A stretch of DNA of 48,533 nucleotides, from NCBI GenBank assembly GCA_017530965.1, contig JAFXLS010000019.1, positions 1 to 48,533 of the forward strand, in the 5' to 3' direction. Below, one piece after another: positions 32,324 to 41,244 of this stretch. Both the position numbers and the translations under genes were made by a program. The notes under the pieces are model-generated. The model was not told where the DNA came from. It was given only the letters and a program-made list of their open reading frames with translations, and did not search any database. The stretch comes from Fibrobacter sp. (lineage in GTDB: Bacteria; Fibrobacterota; Fibrobacteria; Fibrobacterales; Fibrobacteraceae). Numbering within the stretch: position 1 is the first letter of the stretch; each line of letters begins with the position of its first letter.

Positions 32324-34627
32324 ATGGGAGTAAAAAAGGATGTTGGGTTGGCTTTAGCGGGCGTTGTCTCGCTTTTTGGAATTTCTACAGCTGCAATTCC
32401 TGCTACGGAAGTGGTGGCGCTACCGACGGATGCCGCCTATGGTGGCGGCGACAAGGTCAGTTCGCAGCTGATTGCAGCAACTTACAATGCAGGCGAAGGT
32501 CCAGGTATTTGGATTGTGGCCGATGGCGGTTACAGGCTTTATCATAATGGAGCCTTGCTTGCTGAAGATAATCAGGCTGGTCGCGTACGTTTTATTCCGA
32601 TGACGTTCCTTCCTGGCGAAAATGCGATTTCGGTGGTGAGCGTGAACGGTAAAGGTGCCCCCGGTGTGATGGTGCAGATTGACGATCTCGATAAATCTTA
32701 CTATTCCGGCAGTGGCTGGAAGTCGAAACCTGCAGTGAGCAACAACTCCTGGAAAAACAAGGGCCGCGACCTCAGCCAGTGGGGTGCTGCGACGACCTTG
32801 AACTACGCAAGCGACAAGCTCCCGAGCGGAGGCGCACTCTCCGGCTTTGCCGCGAATACGCAGGCCAAGTGGATTTGGACTTCTGCCGAAACGGACCCGA
32901 CGGCAGTTCTGCTTTTCACGTTCAACGTGAAGGCCGAAGGTTTCGGTGCTTCTACGACGGGCGGCGATGCAGGTAAAATCGTGGTGGCGAATGATTCGGC
33001 GAGTATCCGCAAGTACTTGCAGAGTAACGATGCGGTGACGATACTGGTGCCCGAAGGAACTTACGACTTTAGACAGTTCAGGAACGCCGTCACGGAAGCC
33101 AAAAGCAAGAACCGTACTTGGTGCAAAAAAACTTGCGACGAGAAAAACCGCGTTACGGGCAAAACCAATACTTTCTACCGCATTACTTTTAAAGCAAATA
33201 GCTGCGCCGACTTGAATGAAAGCGGCGTGCAGATTGTGCAGGAAAGCGAAAATTTGCAACAGTGGGACAACTGGATAACCACCAAGGCAAACAAGACTTT
33301 GGTGGGCATGGGTCGCGGCGCGAACTTGCGTGGAGCCGCTATTGCCATTCGCAGTAACGAAGGTTCGTACAATCATATTTATCGTAACCTCGCCATTTAC
33401 GATGTGAACCCGCACTTGATTGAAGGCGGCGATGGCCTTGAGACGGTGGGAACCGCCTCGAAGCATGTGAAAGGTTTCTGGGCCGACCACATTAGCTACA
33501 AGTGGATTAGCGATGGCATGGATATGGAATTCCTGGATGACGCTACCATCAGCTACTTGGACTTTGACGGAGCGAACGAATACAATTGCTGGGGTACCGA
33601 CCCCTACATGGCGCTGGTTGAAGATGCCCACTTGACTTATGCAAATAACTACTGGCACAATACCTATGGCCGCGTACCGAAGGTCACTGGCGAGAACAAC
33701 GGCTCGCAGGTGCATTTGTACAATCAGTACGTCGATTACAACCGATTCTTTGTGGCGGGTGCTAACGGCCATAGCGCAAATGCCAAGGCATACGTGCGCT
33801 ACGAAAACAGCTACATCGATAACGGCAACGGCTACCTCGCCGAATGGGGCGACTACGGCTACGTATACTTCAGCGGAGTTACGCTCGGGAATGGAACCAA
33901 ACAACAGCATCGCTACAACGGTGACGTTGCTAATGGCGTTCCGCAGGCTGAAACGTTCAACCCGAGTTACAGCTTTGAAAAGCGAACGGTCGCAAATCTT
34001 CCGAAAGAAATTCCTGCCCTTTCTGGCGTGGGTGGCCGCTACGGCAAAATGCCGGAATATAACCAGGGTTTTGGTCAGAGCAACAAGGCTGCTACAGTTT
34101 CTCTCTCTGCTCCTGCGACGGGGGCGAAATTTGACGCGGGTGCGACTGTTACCTTGAAGGCCGACGCCAAGGACAGCGACGGTTCAGTCAAGAAGGTGGA
34201 TTTTTATGTCGGAACAACTTTAGTCGGCTCTGCGACTGCCGCCCCCTATCAGGTGAATGCGAGCGGGCTTGAACCGGGCGTGTATTCCGCGGTTGCAGTC
34301 GTGACGGACAATTCGGGCCTTTCGCAGATGTCGTCGTTCGTGACCTTCACGGTCGAAGGGGCGGTTGTGCCGAAATCGTCTTCGTCCGAAGTCGCAGAAT
34401 CTGAATCTAGCTCTTCTGCAATCGTAGAATCCAGCAGCGGGACTACCGCAATTGCCCAGCGCATGAATCGTGGCACCGAGGCCGAAACGGGCTTCTACCG
34501 CATCTTTGACTTGCAGGGGCGCCCGCTGTTCGAAGGCGTGCAAAAGCCTGCAAAAATGCCTGCGGCTCACGTGATTGTGGTGGAATATTCAAAAAGCGGC
34601 ACCGTCAAGCGCCGATATATACAATAA
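32324..34627 (+). CDS. Secreted pectate lyase, PL1 family, with Ig-like domain
   Basis: 767 aa. The signal peptide ends near STAA|IPAT. Residues ~25-200 form a beta-sandwich that resembles a carbohydrate-binding domain (GIWIVADGGYRLYHNGALL, AKWIWTSAETDP). The pectate lyase beta-helix (~220-590) shows KIVVANDSASIRKYL, VTILVPEGTYDF, NKTLVGMGRGANLRGAAI and the ladder ending in HLTYANNYWHNTYGRVPKV. An Ig-like domain follows (~600-690: DSDGSVKKVDFYVGTTLVGSA), then a Ser-rich linker and a C-terminal sorting-like module (FYRIFDLQGRPLFEG). AGAGG lies 5' of the ATG. It stands next to module 3 and should degrade homogalacturonan. Confidence 0.88.
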   Translation: MGVKKDVGLALAGVVSLFGISTAAIPATEVVALPTDAAYGGGDKVSSQLIAATYNAGEGPGIWIVADGGYRLYHNGALLAEDNQAGRVRFIPMTFLPGENAISVVSVNGKGAPGVMVQIDDLDKSYYSGSGWKSKPAVSNNSWKNKGRDLSQWGAATTLNYASDKLPSGGALSGFAANTQAKWIWTSAETDPTAVLLFTFNVKAEGFGASTTGGDAGKIVVANDSASIRKYLQSNDAVTILVPEGTYDFRQFRNAVTEAKSKNRTWCKKTCDEKNRVTGKTNTFYRITFKANSCADLNESGVQIVQESENLQQWDNWITTKANKTLVGMGRGANLRGAAIAIRSNEGSYNHIYRNLAIYDVNPHLIEGGDGLETVGTASKHVKGFWADHISYKWISDGMDMEFLDDATISYLDFDGANEYNCWGTDPYMALVEDAHLTYANNYWHNTYGRVPKVTGENNGSQVHLYNQYVDYNRFFVAGANGHSANAKAYVRYENSYIDNGNGYLAEWGDYGYVYFSGVTLGNGTKQQHRYNGDVANGVPQAETFNPSYSFEKRTVANLPKEIPALSGVGGRYGKMPEYNQGFGQSNKAATVSLSAPATGAKFDAGATVTLKADAKDSDGSVKKVDFYVGTTLVGSATAAPYQVNASGLEPGVYSAVAVVTDNSGLSQMSSFVTFTVEGAVVPKSSSSEVAESESSSSAIVESSSGTTAIAQRMNRGTEAETGFYRIFDLQGRPLFEGVQKPAKMPAAHVIVVEYSKSGTVKRRYIQ

Positions 34628-34650
34628 CGAACAACGAAAAGAAGTGGTAA

Positions 34651-36114
34651 TTATTGCTTCTTGACGTTGTCCAGGATTCTTTGCGCTTGCTTTGCGAGAA
34701 TGTCGGTTGAATTCATTTCGATTACTTTCTGCAAGCGCTTGATTCCGTCTTCCTGCTCGATCTTGTTGGTGACGCAGGTTTCGCCTAAAATATAAAGAGC
34801 GCGCCTTGCGAAGTTTCTGTCTTTCTCCAGCATAAGGCCTTTCTTCAGGAACATGATGGCTGCTTCGGGAGCGTTTTTCGCCTTCGCGATTTCGCCCCAT
34901 TCGAGCCACTGGTTGCTGGAAATTTCAATGTAGAGCTTGTTCATGCTGTCGGCCAGGGAACGTACCGCTACCTTGTCGATGGGGTGTTCCTGCAGGAGCT
35001 GTATCATGGCCTGAGAAAGCAGGCGTAAAGCCTGGTCTGAGCGGCCGCCCTTGGCATTTTCAATTCCAGATTCAATCATGGCGCGGGTTTTTGCCTTCAT
35101 TTCGGCCATGGGGTTCCGGTTGGCTACGCGCTGGGCTCTTTCCAAAAAAGCTTCTTGCTTCAGCTCGCGACGGGTCTTGCGGCGTGTTTCAATTTTCAAG
35201 CCGGCGAAGGCACCCACGCCAAAGGCGACGGGTGAAAGTACCGTGACCGCTCCGAAAATGTTGGGGTTTACGAACCAGTTTATGACCATGTCGAGCAGAA
35301 GTCCCGTAAAGCATACAGCTGAAAGAACCTGCGAAGTCAGTTCCTTGCGTGGGGCGAATGCGGTTGCACCCAGCAGGAATGCAAGGGTGAGGCTCATGCC
35401 CATGTAGCGTTCGCCGCTGTAATGGTCAAAGAAGCTGGTGCTTGTAAGGAGGCTTACCAAGACACCTCCCGCAAGGGTCCAGCCTATAATGCATCCCCAC
35501 AGAATAAACCATTGCCAACGGCGTTCCAGCTTAATGACGGTAAAGACGAATAGGACTGCAAAAAGAATATAGCTCCACACGCTGGGGAATAGGATCCAGC
35601 TGGTAAGGAGCCTGTCGTATTGTTCCTTTTTCGGGATAAAGGCCATGTTGTAACGCGCGAATTTATCGGTATAGTTGTCGATCCATACGGCAAGTTCGTT
35701 TCTAAAATCGGATTCACTCGGGTAGCGGTTGTTCTTTTCAATAAAGGCTTCCTTGCCGCCATTGATTTCCCACCATTCGCGGAAATCCTTTTTCATGATT
35801 TCGATGCGGTCTTCGACAATGTACGAGGGTTTCAGGGCAAAAGCCCTATTGCGGAATTGTTCGAATTCTTCCTGCCTGATTTGTTCCGTTGGTTCAAGGC
35901 CGACCCTTCTAAAATTATTGGCACCTTCTTCTTCCCACCATTTGTCGAAGGATTTGACAATTCCTTTTTCGTAACGGCTTTGCTTGATTTGCGGCATGAT
36001 TCCGGTAGCGCCGTTAAAAATACCGATACCTATAATCGCCAAAACCACCAAGTAATGGATTGGCTTAATTTTTTTTAAAAGAGCAGTAATATTCGAGATA
36101 GAGGACTTATTCAT
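34651..36114 (-). CDS. Membrane protein with C-terminal TPR-like region
   Basis: 487 aa. One N-terminal helix (YLVVLAIIGIGIFNGATGI), a ~130-residue charged extracytoplasmic loop rich in W, E and K (FDKWWEEEGANNF), then 5-6 membrane helices (~165-310), then a cytoplasmic helical region (~330-487) with TPR-like repeats (AKNAPEAAIMFLKKGLMLEKD, GIKRLQKVIEMNSTD). No catalytic motif is clear. It begins 47 bp after the Ser/Thr kinase gene on the same strand, so it may be a kinase partner or substrate. Function unknown. Confidence 0.72.
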   Translation of the reverse strand: MNKSSISNITALLKKIKPIHYLVVLAIIGIGIFNGATGIMPQIKQSRYEKGIVKSFDKWWEEEGANNFRRVGLEPTEQIRQEEFEQFRNRAFALKPSYIVEDRIEIMKKDFREWWEINGGKEAFIEKNNRYPSESDFRNELAVWIDNYTDKFARYNMAFIPKKEQYDRLLTSWILFPSVWSYILFAVLFVFTVIKLERRWQWFILWGCIIGWTLAGGVLVSLLTSTSFFDHYSGERYMGMSLTLAFLLGATAFAPRKELTSQVLSAVCFTGLLLDMVINWFVNPNIFGAVTVLSPVAFGVGAFAGLKIETRRKTRRELKQEAFLERAQRVANRNPMAEMKAKTRAMIESGIENAKGGRSDQALRLLSQAMIQLLQEHPIDKVAVRSLADSMNKLYIEISSNQWLEWGEIAKAKNAPEAAIMFLKKGLMLEKDRNFARRALYILGETCVTNKIEQEDGIKRLQKVIEMNSTDILAKQAQRILDNVKKQ

Positions 36115-36161
36115 ATCCTGAATATATACTCGCGAATGTTAAAATGAAAATTTTATTTTTC

Positions 36162-37262
36162 TTAAAAACGATTGTATTCGCGCAACTGGTTCCACAAGAA
36201 ATCCGTATTCACGTCGCGGTACCCCTGGGCGTTCACGCGTTCGCGCAACTTGTGTGCGATATCAAACAGGTTCGGGCAATTTTGCATGCGTTCAAAACTG
36301 TCGAAAATCGTAAGATTATCAATCCATTGCGTGAGTTCGGGGAATCGGGGGTCGCTAAAGCGGTTTTCTCGCCCGGTCTTCAGGTATTCCAGGTAACGGT
36401 CGGTAATGCGGTAACCGTCTTCGATAAAAATATCCATGGCATGGGGGAACAGCTTTTCGCCGGTCAGATACTCGTGTACGATAATTCCGAAGCTGAAGTA
36501 GTCCACCGATGCAGAAAGGTTTTCGCCCATAATCGCCTGTTCGGGGGCGCTGTAGCAGGGCGTCATCTGGCCGCCGTATTCGGTGATGGTTTCGCGGAGC
36601 TTTGCCTGGGCGTAGCCGAAGTCGCAGATAAGAATCTTGTGGTTGTTCTTGTGTTGCGGGTTTTGGCACAGCAGAAGGTTCTTTGGCTTGAGATCCTTGT
36701 GGACTACCTGGTAGTAGTGCAACTGGCTAATAGTGTTTGCAAGGTAGGCGAGCTGGGCTACGCGGTGCATCACCTCGTCGTCGTTCAGGTCTTTCTTGAA
36801 AAGCCTGTCCAGGGAGCAACCCTTGATAAATTCCATTTTCAGGTAGGGGTGTCTGCCGGCAATGCCGCCACCCATGCTCTGTACCACGCCTTCGATATTG
36901 GTGGCGTGAATCAAGTTGTTGATGCGGATTTCGTCTTGGAAGGCGCTCAACAGCATGTTCAGACGGTGAAGCCTGTTTTTGCCGGGGGAAGCCCAGAACT
37001 TGCAAATCTTGACGACGATTTCGGTTTCCGTGTAACGGCTTGGGTCAGTCGGGTGTTCTAGCCAAAATTGGGCGCGATAGAGATTGTTTGTGCCTTCGAG
37101 AGTCAAAGGCTCGACTAACTGAATGCGTTGGACGGCTCCGTTGTGTAGGTATTCCGGATTCTGGTCAAACCACCTCTGGTATTCTTCCATGGTGTAGTTC
37201 GGTCGCAGGGCCATATTCCTGGACACGCGGTCAAGAGTCTCTGCCAAGATGTTTCTGAGCAT
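36162..37262 (-). CDS. Ser/Thr protein kinase (Hanks type)
   Basis: 366 aa, soluble, with no extra domain. ATP-anchoring VVKICKF (Lys ~84), catalytic VVHKDLKPKN (~183-192; the HRD is HKD), Mg-binding CDFGYAQ (~213-219), and the activation/P+1 segment PCYSAPEQAIMGENLSASVDYFSFGIIVHEYLTG are all present. So it should be an active kinase of the PKN type. The first ~80 residues are a family-specific N-terminal lobe. It is the promoter-proximal gene before the TPR membrane protein. The two probably form a small signalling unit. Confidence 0.9.
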   Translation of the reverse strand: MLRNILAETLDRVSRNMALRPNYTMEEYQRWFDQNPEYLHNGAVQRIQLVEPLTLEGTNNLYRAQFWLEHPTDPSRYTETEIVVKICKFWASPGKNRLHRLNMLLSAFQDEIRINNLIHATNIEGVVQSMGGGIAGRHPYLKMEFIKGCSLDRLFKKDLNDDEVMHRVAQLAYLANTISQLHYYQVVHKDLKPKNLLLCQNPQHKNNHKILICDFGYAQAKLRETITEYGGQMTPCYSAPEQAIMGENLSASVDYFSFGIIVHEYLTGEKLFPHAMDIFIEDGYRITDRYLEYLKTGRENRFSDPRFPELTQWIDNLTIFDSFERMQNCPNLFDIAHKLRERVNAQGYRDVNTDFLWNQLREYNRF

Positions 37263-37283
37263 GACCCAAATTTAGCTTTTCCT

Positions 37284-37319
37284 AAAAACAAAACAAGGTG
37301 CCGCCGAGCGACACCTTGC
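37284..37319 (-). terminator. Terminator downstream of the LOG-family gene
   Basis: On the minus strand a stem AAGGTG / CACCTT (37312-37317 with 37295-37300) with an inner CG pair is followed by GTTTTGTTTTT. It lies about 20 bp after the stop codon. Confidence 0.7.
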
Positions 37320-37337
37320 TATAAAAGTTGTTTGAGA

Positions 37338-38135
37338 TTAATCCATTGTCTTTTCGAGTGCCGTTGTAATGACATTGTAAGCATCTTCTACGGTATCGCA
37401 GAAATGGAACAGCTTGAGGTCGTCCTTGTCGATCATGCCTGTTTCGGCGATGTAGTTCCAATTGATGACCTTGTTCCAGTACTTGCTGCCGTAAATCACG
37501 ACGGGCATCTTGTCGCCATATTTTTTTGTCTGAATCAGTGTCAAAATTTCGAACATTTCGTCGAGGGTTCCGAAACCACCCGGGAATACCACGAGGGCTC
37601 TAGCCATCTTCATGAACCAGTACTTACGGATAAAGAAATAACGGAACTGTAGGTTCAGATCGTCATCGATATAGGGGTTCGGGTGCTGTTCGAAGGGCAG
37701 CTTGATGTTCAGGCCGACCGAAGAGGTGCCTACATCGTTTGCGCCACGGTTGCCCGCTTCCATAATGCCCGGACCACCACCGGTCATCACTGCAAATCCA
37801 TGATCGTGCTGCTTGTTTGCCCAGCGACCGAGTTTCGCACCTAGTTCGCGTGCGGCGTCGTAGTATTCGGCGACGGCTTCCAGTCGTTTGAGTCGGGCAA
37901 GTTCGGCTTTGTTCTTGCAGCTCTTTTGACGCTTCTTGAGTTCGGCCATGGGAAGCGTGCGTGCGGAACCGAAGAACACGATGGTGTTCTTGATGCCTTC
38001 TTGTGCAAAGATTTGGTACGGACCCATGAATTCGGAAAGAATTCTGATCGGGCGCCCGACATCGCTATCAATAAATTCCAGATTATGGTAAATCATTTTG
38101 CCGGGGGTCAGTTTGATTGCCTTTTTCGTTGCCAT
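37338..38135 (-). CDS. LOG-family (TIGR00730-like) nucleotide-binding protein
   Basis: 265 aa. ATG 38135 has AAGGAG 6 bp upstream; the open frame before it is ignored. The Rossmann-like fold shows the family motifs VFFGSARTLP, MTGGGPGIMEAGNRGA, and the signature FPGGFGTLDEMFEILTLIQ (~184-203). Proteins of this family hydrolyse nucleoside 5'-monophosphates such as cytokinin ribotides, or have unknown roles; the old name is lysine decarboxylase-like. The N-terminal ~70 residues are longer than in the shortest members. It stands alone, with a terminator behind it. Confidence 0.85.
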   Translation of the reverse strand: MATKKAIKLTPGKMIYHNLEFIDSDVGRPIRILSEFMGPYQIFAQEGIKNTIVFFGSARTLPMAELKKRQKSCKNKAELARLKRLEAVAEYYDAARELGAKLGRWANKQHDHGFAVMTGGGPGIMEAGNRGANDVGTSSVGLNIKLPFEQHPNPYIDDDLNLQFRYFFIRKYWFMKMARALVVFPGGFGTLDEMFEILTLIQTKKYGDKMPVVIYGSKYWNKVINWNYIAETGMIDKDDLKLFHFCDTVEDAYNVITTALEKTMD

Positions 38136-38261
38136 GGTAAACTCCTTAGTTAGGTACGCCCAACTGCTATTTATATCCCTAAAATACACTTAAAAAGGCA
38201 AAAAGCAACAAAAAAACGCTTTTTTTCTGCTTGCAAACAAAAAAATCTTTATATTTATGGT

Positions 38262-38474
38262 ATGCTAGTAAAAATTTGGACTGACAGCTTTATCATCACG
38301 GGTGAAATCGATACACTCCGCGACGAACGTCTCACGGACTATATCCGCGAAAACAAGGACTTTATTGCCGTGACGCAGGTGCGTGTGAGCGACAAAAGCG
38401 AAAAGGACTTGTTCCGTACTCACTTCCTTAACGTGAGCACCCGTCATATTGAAATCATTTTGCCGGCGGAATAA
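38262..38474 (+). CDS. Small conserved protein (DUF6812-like)
   Basis: 70 aa, no signal or membrane segment. The sequence MLVKIWTDSFIITGEIDTL...ERLTDYIRENKDFIAVTQVRV resembles DUF6812-type small proteins (beta-rich, with the pattern L(S/T)DY). Function is unknown. It is divergent from the LOG-family gene and convergent with the radical SAM gene. Short length lowers certainty, but codon use and protein pattern look real. Confidence 0.6.
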   Translation: MLVKIWTDSFIITGEIDTLRDERLTDYIRENKDFIAVTQVRVSDKSEKDLFRTHFLNVSTRHIEIILPAE

Positions 38475-38546
38475 TTTCGATGTGTAATGTGGAATGTGTG
38501 ATGTGTAATTAATCATTTCTCGTTTCGCATCTCACATTTTTCATTT

Positions 38547-41120
38547 TTAGAATTCCATCGCGATTTTCTTGATTAGGTAGCGGCGGGAACTTTCGTCGAG
38601 TTTTTTAGGATCGAATTCCACTCCCATGAGAGCCGCGTAAATGTTGAACGGGCTCACGGTCGTGCCCATGTTGTTGCACTTGACCTTGGTGATGATGGCG
38701 CCGCCTGCAATCTGGATTCCGAGGAGATGCTCGTTCAGGTTGATTTCCTGGCCGCGGTGGTTGAGTACCACGGGGAGCGTCTTGCTCTCGAACTTTTCCA
38801 TGATGCCTTCAGGAATCGCGTCAGGCGTGAACGAGTAGATCATCGCTGTCGGCATGTGCTTCGAAAGCTTCTCGTGGAGCGGCTCAATGTTCACGATTTC
38901 CATGCCGCGCGGGAACGGCCTCGAAAGTTCGGCCATGATCTTCGGCAAATTTTCCTTGGAAATGTCTAGCGGTTGCAGAAGGTCAACGCTGATGACTTCG
39001 CAATAAGTTTCAAGACCGAGCGGGAGCGCGCCCATGTTCGAGATACGCGGCTTCGGGCTGAAGCCTTCGCTGAACTTGATGGGAATGCCTGCGCAAAGGA
39101 ACGTGCGTTCGAAGAAACTGAGCATGTTCTGGTGCGGCAAGAATCGGCTGAGGCCCGTCTTCTTGAAGGTAATCTTGTAGCTGTGGCAGCTCTTTTGCGT
39201 GGGGCGGCGTTCAGCGACAAGTTTCTTGATTTCTTCGGGTGTGCGGCTCGGAGCCTTGTGACGTACCGGGTCATTTGCGAGTTTGATTTCGGCACCGAAT
39301 CCGGGGATGCCGCACTTCTGGCAATCGCCCCATTTGCAGTTGGGCACGGGTGCGGAGTCTTCTTTGAAGGCCTTTTCCCATTCGCCGCGAAGGTACTGTT
39401 TGCTGGTTCCCGCGTGAATGAAGTCCCAGGGGAAAACTTCTTCTTTTTCGCGCATGCGGTACACCCAGCTGGTGTCGTAGCCGCATTCTTCCCAGACCTG
39501 CTGCCATTTTTCGAAATCGAAACGGTAAGAGTCGCTTTCGAAGATGATGCCTTTCTTGTAGGCGGCGTAAATTACGGGGCCGAGCCTGCGGTCGCCGCGG
39601 CTGTAAATCGCTTCCAAGAAACTTGTTTCCCAACCGGCCCAGTTGACCTTCACGTTCGGGTGCTTGAAGAATCTTTCGCGCACGTAGCGGATGTGCTTGA
39701 GGGCAGTTTCCTTGTCCATGAACGGAGCCCATTGCAGTCCGGTGAAGGACTTCGGAATAAGGATTCCCATACTTACGGCAATCTGGCATCCGCGCAGGTA
39801 CTTGCGGCCGATTTTCACGAGGTTTTCGATCAGGTTGCAGAACGCTTCCATGTCCTGCTCGTTTTCCGTCGGGAAACCGATCATTGTGTACAACTTAATT
39901 TTGTTGAATCCGCTACTGAAGGCGTGCTCGGCGGCGTTGTACATGTCCTGGTCGCTGATGGTCTTGTTGATCATCTTGCGGATACGTTCGGAGCCCGTTT
40001 CGGGTGCGAAGGTGGCGCTGCGGCCGCCCTTGAGAGCCGAAATTTTCTGGGCGAGCGTTTCGCCGAAGGCGTTCACGCGGATACTCGGAAGGCTTACGTC
40101 CACCGTGTCGAAGAACGGGTCGTCAATGATGGAATCGGTGAGTCCTTCTACGGGTTTGTAGTCGGCGGTGGAGAGCGAAAGAAGCCCCAGTTCGCGTTCG
40201 CCGGTGGCCTTGATACCTGCCTTGGCGATGTCCAATACATCGTCGGGGTCGAGTTCTCGGCAGGGCCTGTACCAAATGCCGGCTTGGCAGAAACGGCAAC
40301 CTTGGGCACAACCGCGCATGACTTCGACGCTGAATCGGTTATGCACCAATTGCATGTTGGCAATCAGGTTCTTGATGGGGTAGTTCTTCGGGTCCATGAC
40401 CGGAATGAATTGTCTACGTACGCCGTTGGTATTCTGGTAGCTGCCCTTGGCGGGTTCAGCCGGAACGATGTCGCCAAATTCGTTGATGACGGTGGGGCGC
40501 AAGCTTGGTACGTACACGCCGTCGATTTTAGACAAATTCTCTAGAATCTGGGCGCGGGGAAGCTTGGCTTTGCGGCCTTCGCCCACGCAACGAAGGAACT
40601 TGACAATCATGTCTTCGCCATCGCCGATCATGAAGGCGTCAAAGAAGTCTACGACCGGCTCGGGGTTTGCCATGGCGGGGCCGCCTGCCACTAAAATAGG
40701 GTCCTCTTCTCGGCGGTCTTTCTGCCATACGGGGATGCGTGCGATGTCAAGTACATAGGGCACGTTGGTAAAGTTCAGCTCCGTCTGGAGCGTCATGCCG
40801 ACCACCTCGAAATCACGCACCGGCGTGTAGCTTGCGTAGCTGTACAGCGGAATGTCGTACTTCTGCATCTCGGCAGCCATGTCGTCCCACGGTGCAAAAG
40901 AGACTTCGCACAGCAGGTTCGGTTCGCGGTTAATCACATGGTACAGAATGCGGATTCCGTTGTTGCTCATGCCGATTTCGTACTTGTCGGGGAACACGAA
41001 CGCCATGTTGCAGAGCATCTGGCTGTGGTCTTTCACGACACTATTTGCTTCGCCGCCCATATAGCGGGCTGGACTTTCTACGGCGGGGAGGGCAAGAGCA
41101 ATCTTTTCGAGGATGGTCAT
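38547..41120 (-). CDS. Radical SAM protein of TIGR03960/TIGR03936 type
   Basis: 857 aa. ATG 41120 is preferred; a TTG at 41144 is less likely. The N-terminal ~200 residues are a B12-binding-like domain (MAFVFPDKYEIGMSN, VGMTLQTELN). The radical SAM core starts with VEVMRGCAQGCRFCQAGI, with cysteines C271, C275 and C278 (CX3CX2C) for the 4Fe-4S cluster. It continues with LSLSTADYKPVEG, the TFAPETGSERIRKMINK block, and IKLYTMIGFPTE. The C-terminal region (~630-857) matches the TIGR03936/DUF2344 extension, with LSRFLPHQNM and FSEGFSPKPRISNMGALPLG. The family is widespread and its substrate is not established. It stands as a single gene. Confidence 0.9.
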   Translation of the reverse strand: MTILEKIALALPAVESPARYMGGEANSVVKDHSQMLCNMAFVFPDKYEIGMSNNGIRILYHVINREPNLLCEVSFAPWDDMAAEMQKYDIPLYSYASYTPVRDFEVVGMTLQTELNFTNVPYVLDIARIPVWQKDRREEDPILVAGGPAMANPEPVVDFFDAFMIGDGEDMIVKFLRCVGEGRKAKLPRAQILENLSKIDGVYVPSLRPTVINEFGDIVPAEPAKGSYQNTNGVRRQFIPVMDPKNYPIKNLIANMQLVHNRFSVEVMRGCAQGCRFCQAGIWYRPCRELDPDDVLDIAKAGIKATGERELGLLSLSTADYKPVEGLTDSIIDDPFFDTVDVSLPSIRVNAFGETLAQKISALKGGRSATFAPETGSERIRKMINKTISDQDMYNAAEHAFSSGFNKIKLYTMIGFPTENEQDMEAFCNLIENLVKIGRKYLRGCQIAVSMGILIPKSFTGLQWAPFMDKETALKHIRYVRERFFKHPNVKVNWAGWETSFLEAIYSRGDRRLGPVIYAAYKKGIIFESDSYRFDFEKWQQVWEECGYDTSWVYRMREKEEVFPWDFIHAGTSKQYLRGEWEKAFKEDSAPVPNCKWGDCQKCGIPGFGAEIKLANDPVRHKAPSRTPEEIKKLVAERRPTQKSCHSYKITFKKTGLSRFLPHQNMLSFFERTFLCAGIPIKFSEGFSPKPRISNMGALPLGLETYCEVISVDLLQPLDISKENLPKIMAELSRPFPRGMEIVNIEPLHEKLSKHMPTAMIYSFTPDAIPEGIMEKFESKTLPVVLNHRGQEINLNEHLLGIQIAGGAIITKVKCNNMGTTVSPFNIYAALMGVEFDPKKLDESSRRYLIKKIAMEF

Positions 41121-41244
41121 GTTTACAAATTTAGCTAAATGCAACTAATAACTTTTGACTATACCAGCTCTGTTATTCATGTTTTTTTGCGGTTATTTAT
41201 GAGTCACGTTTCTATAAATTCACATTTTAACTACATTTAATTGC

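Noticed and set aside
32420..33910. Long - strand open frame opposite the second PL1 gene; similar ones at 17279-18538, 15544-16686, 28294-29754 and 38973-40544
   Set aside because: Each is fully inside a well-supported enzyme gene on the other strand and reads as low-complexity His/Arg/Val-rich sequence. They follow from codon bias.
34651..36114. Rhomboid protease identity for the TPR membrane protein
   Set aside because: The helix number is suggestive, but no G-x-S-G with a matching His was found.
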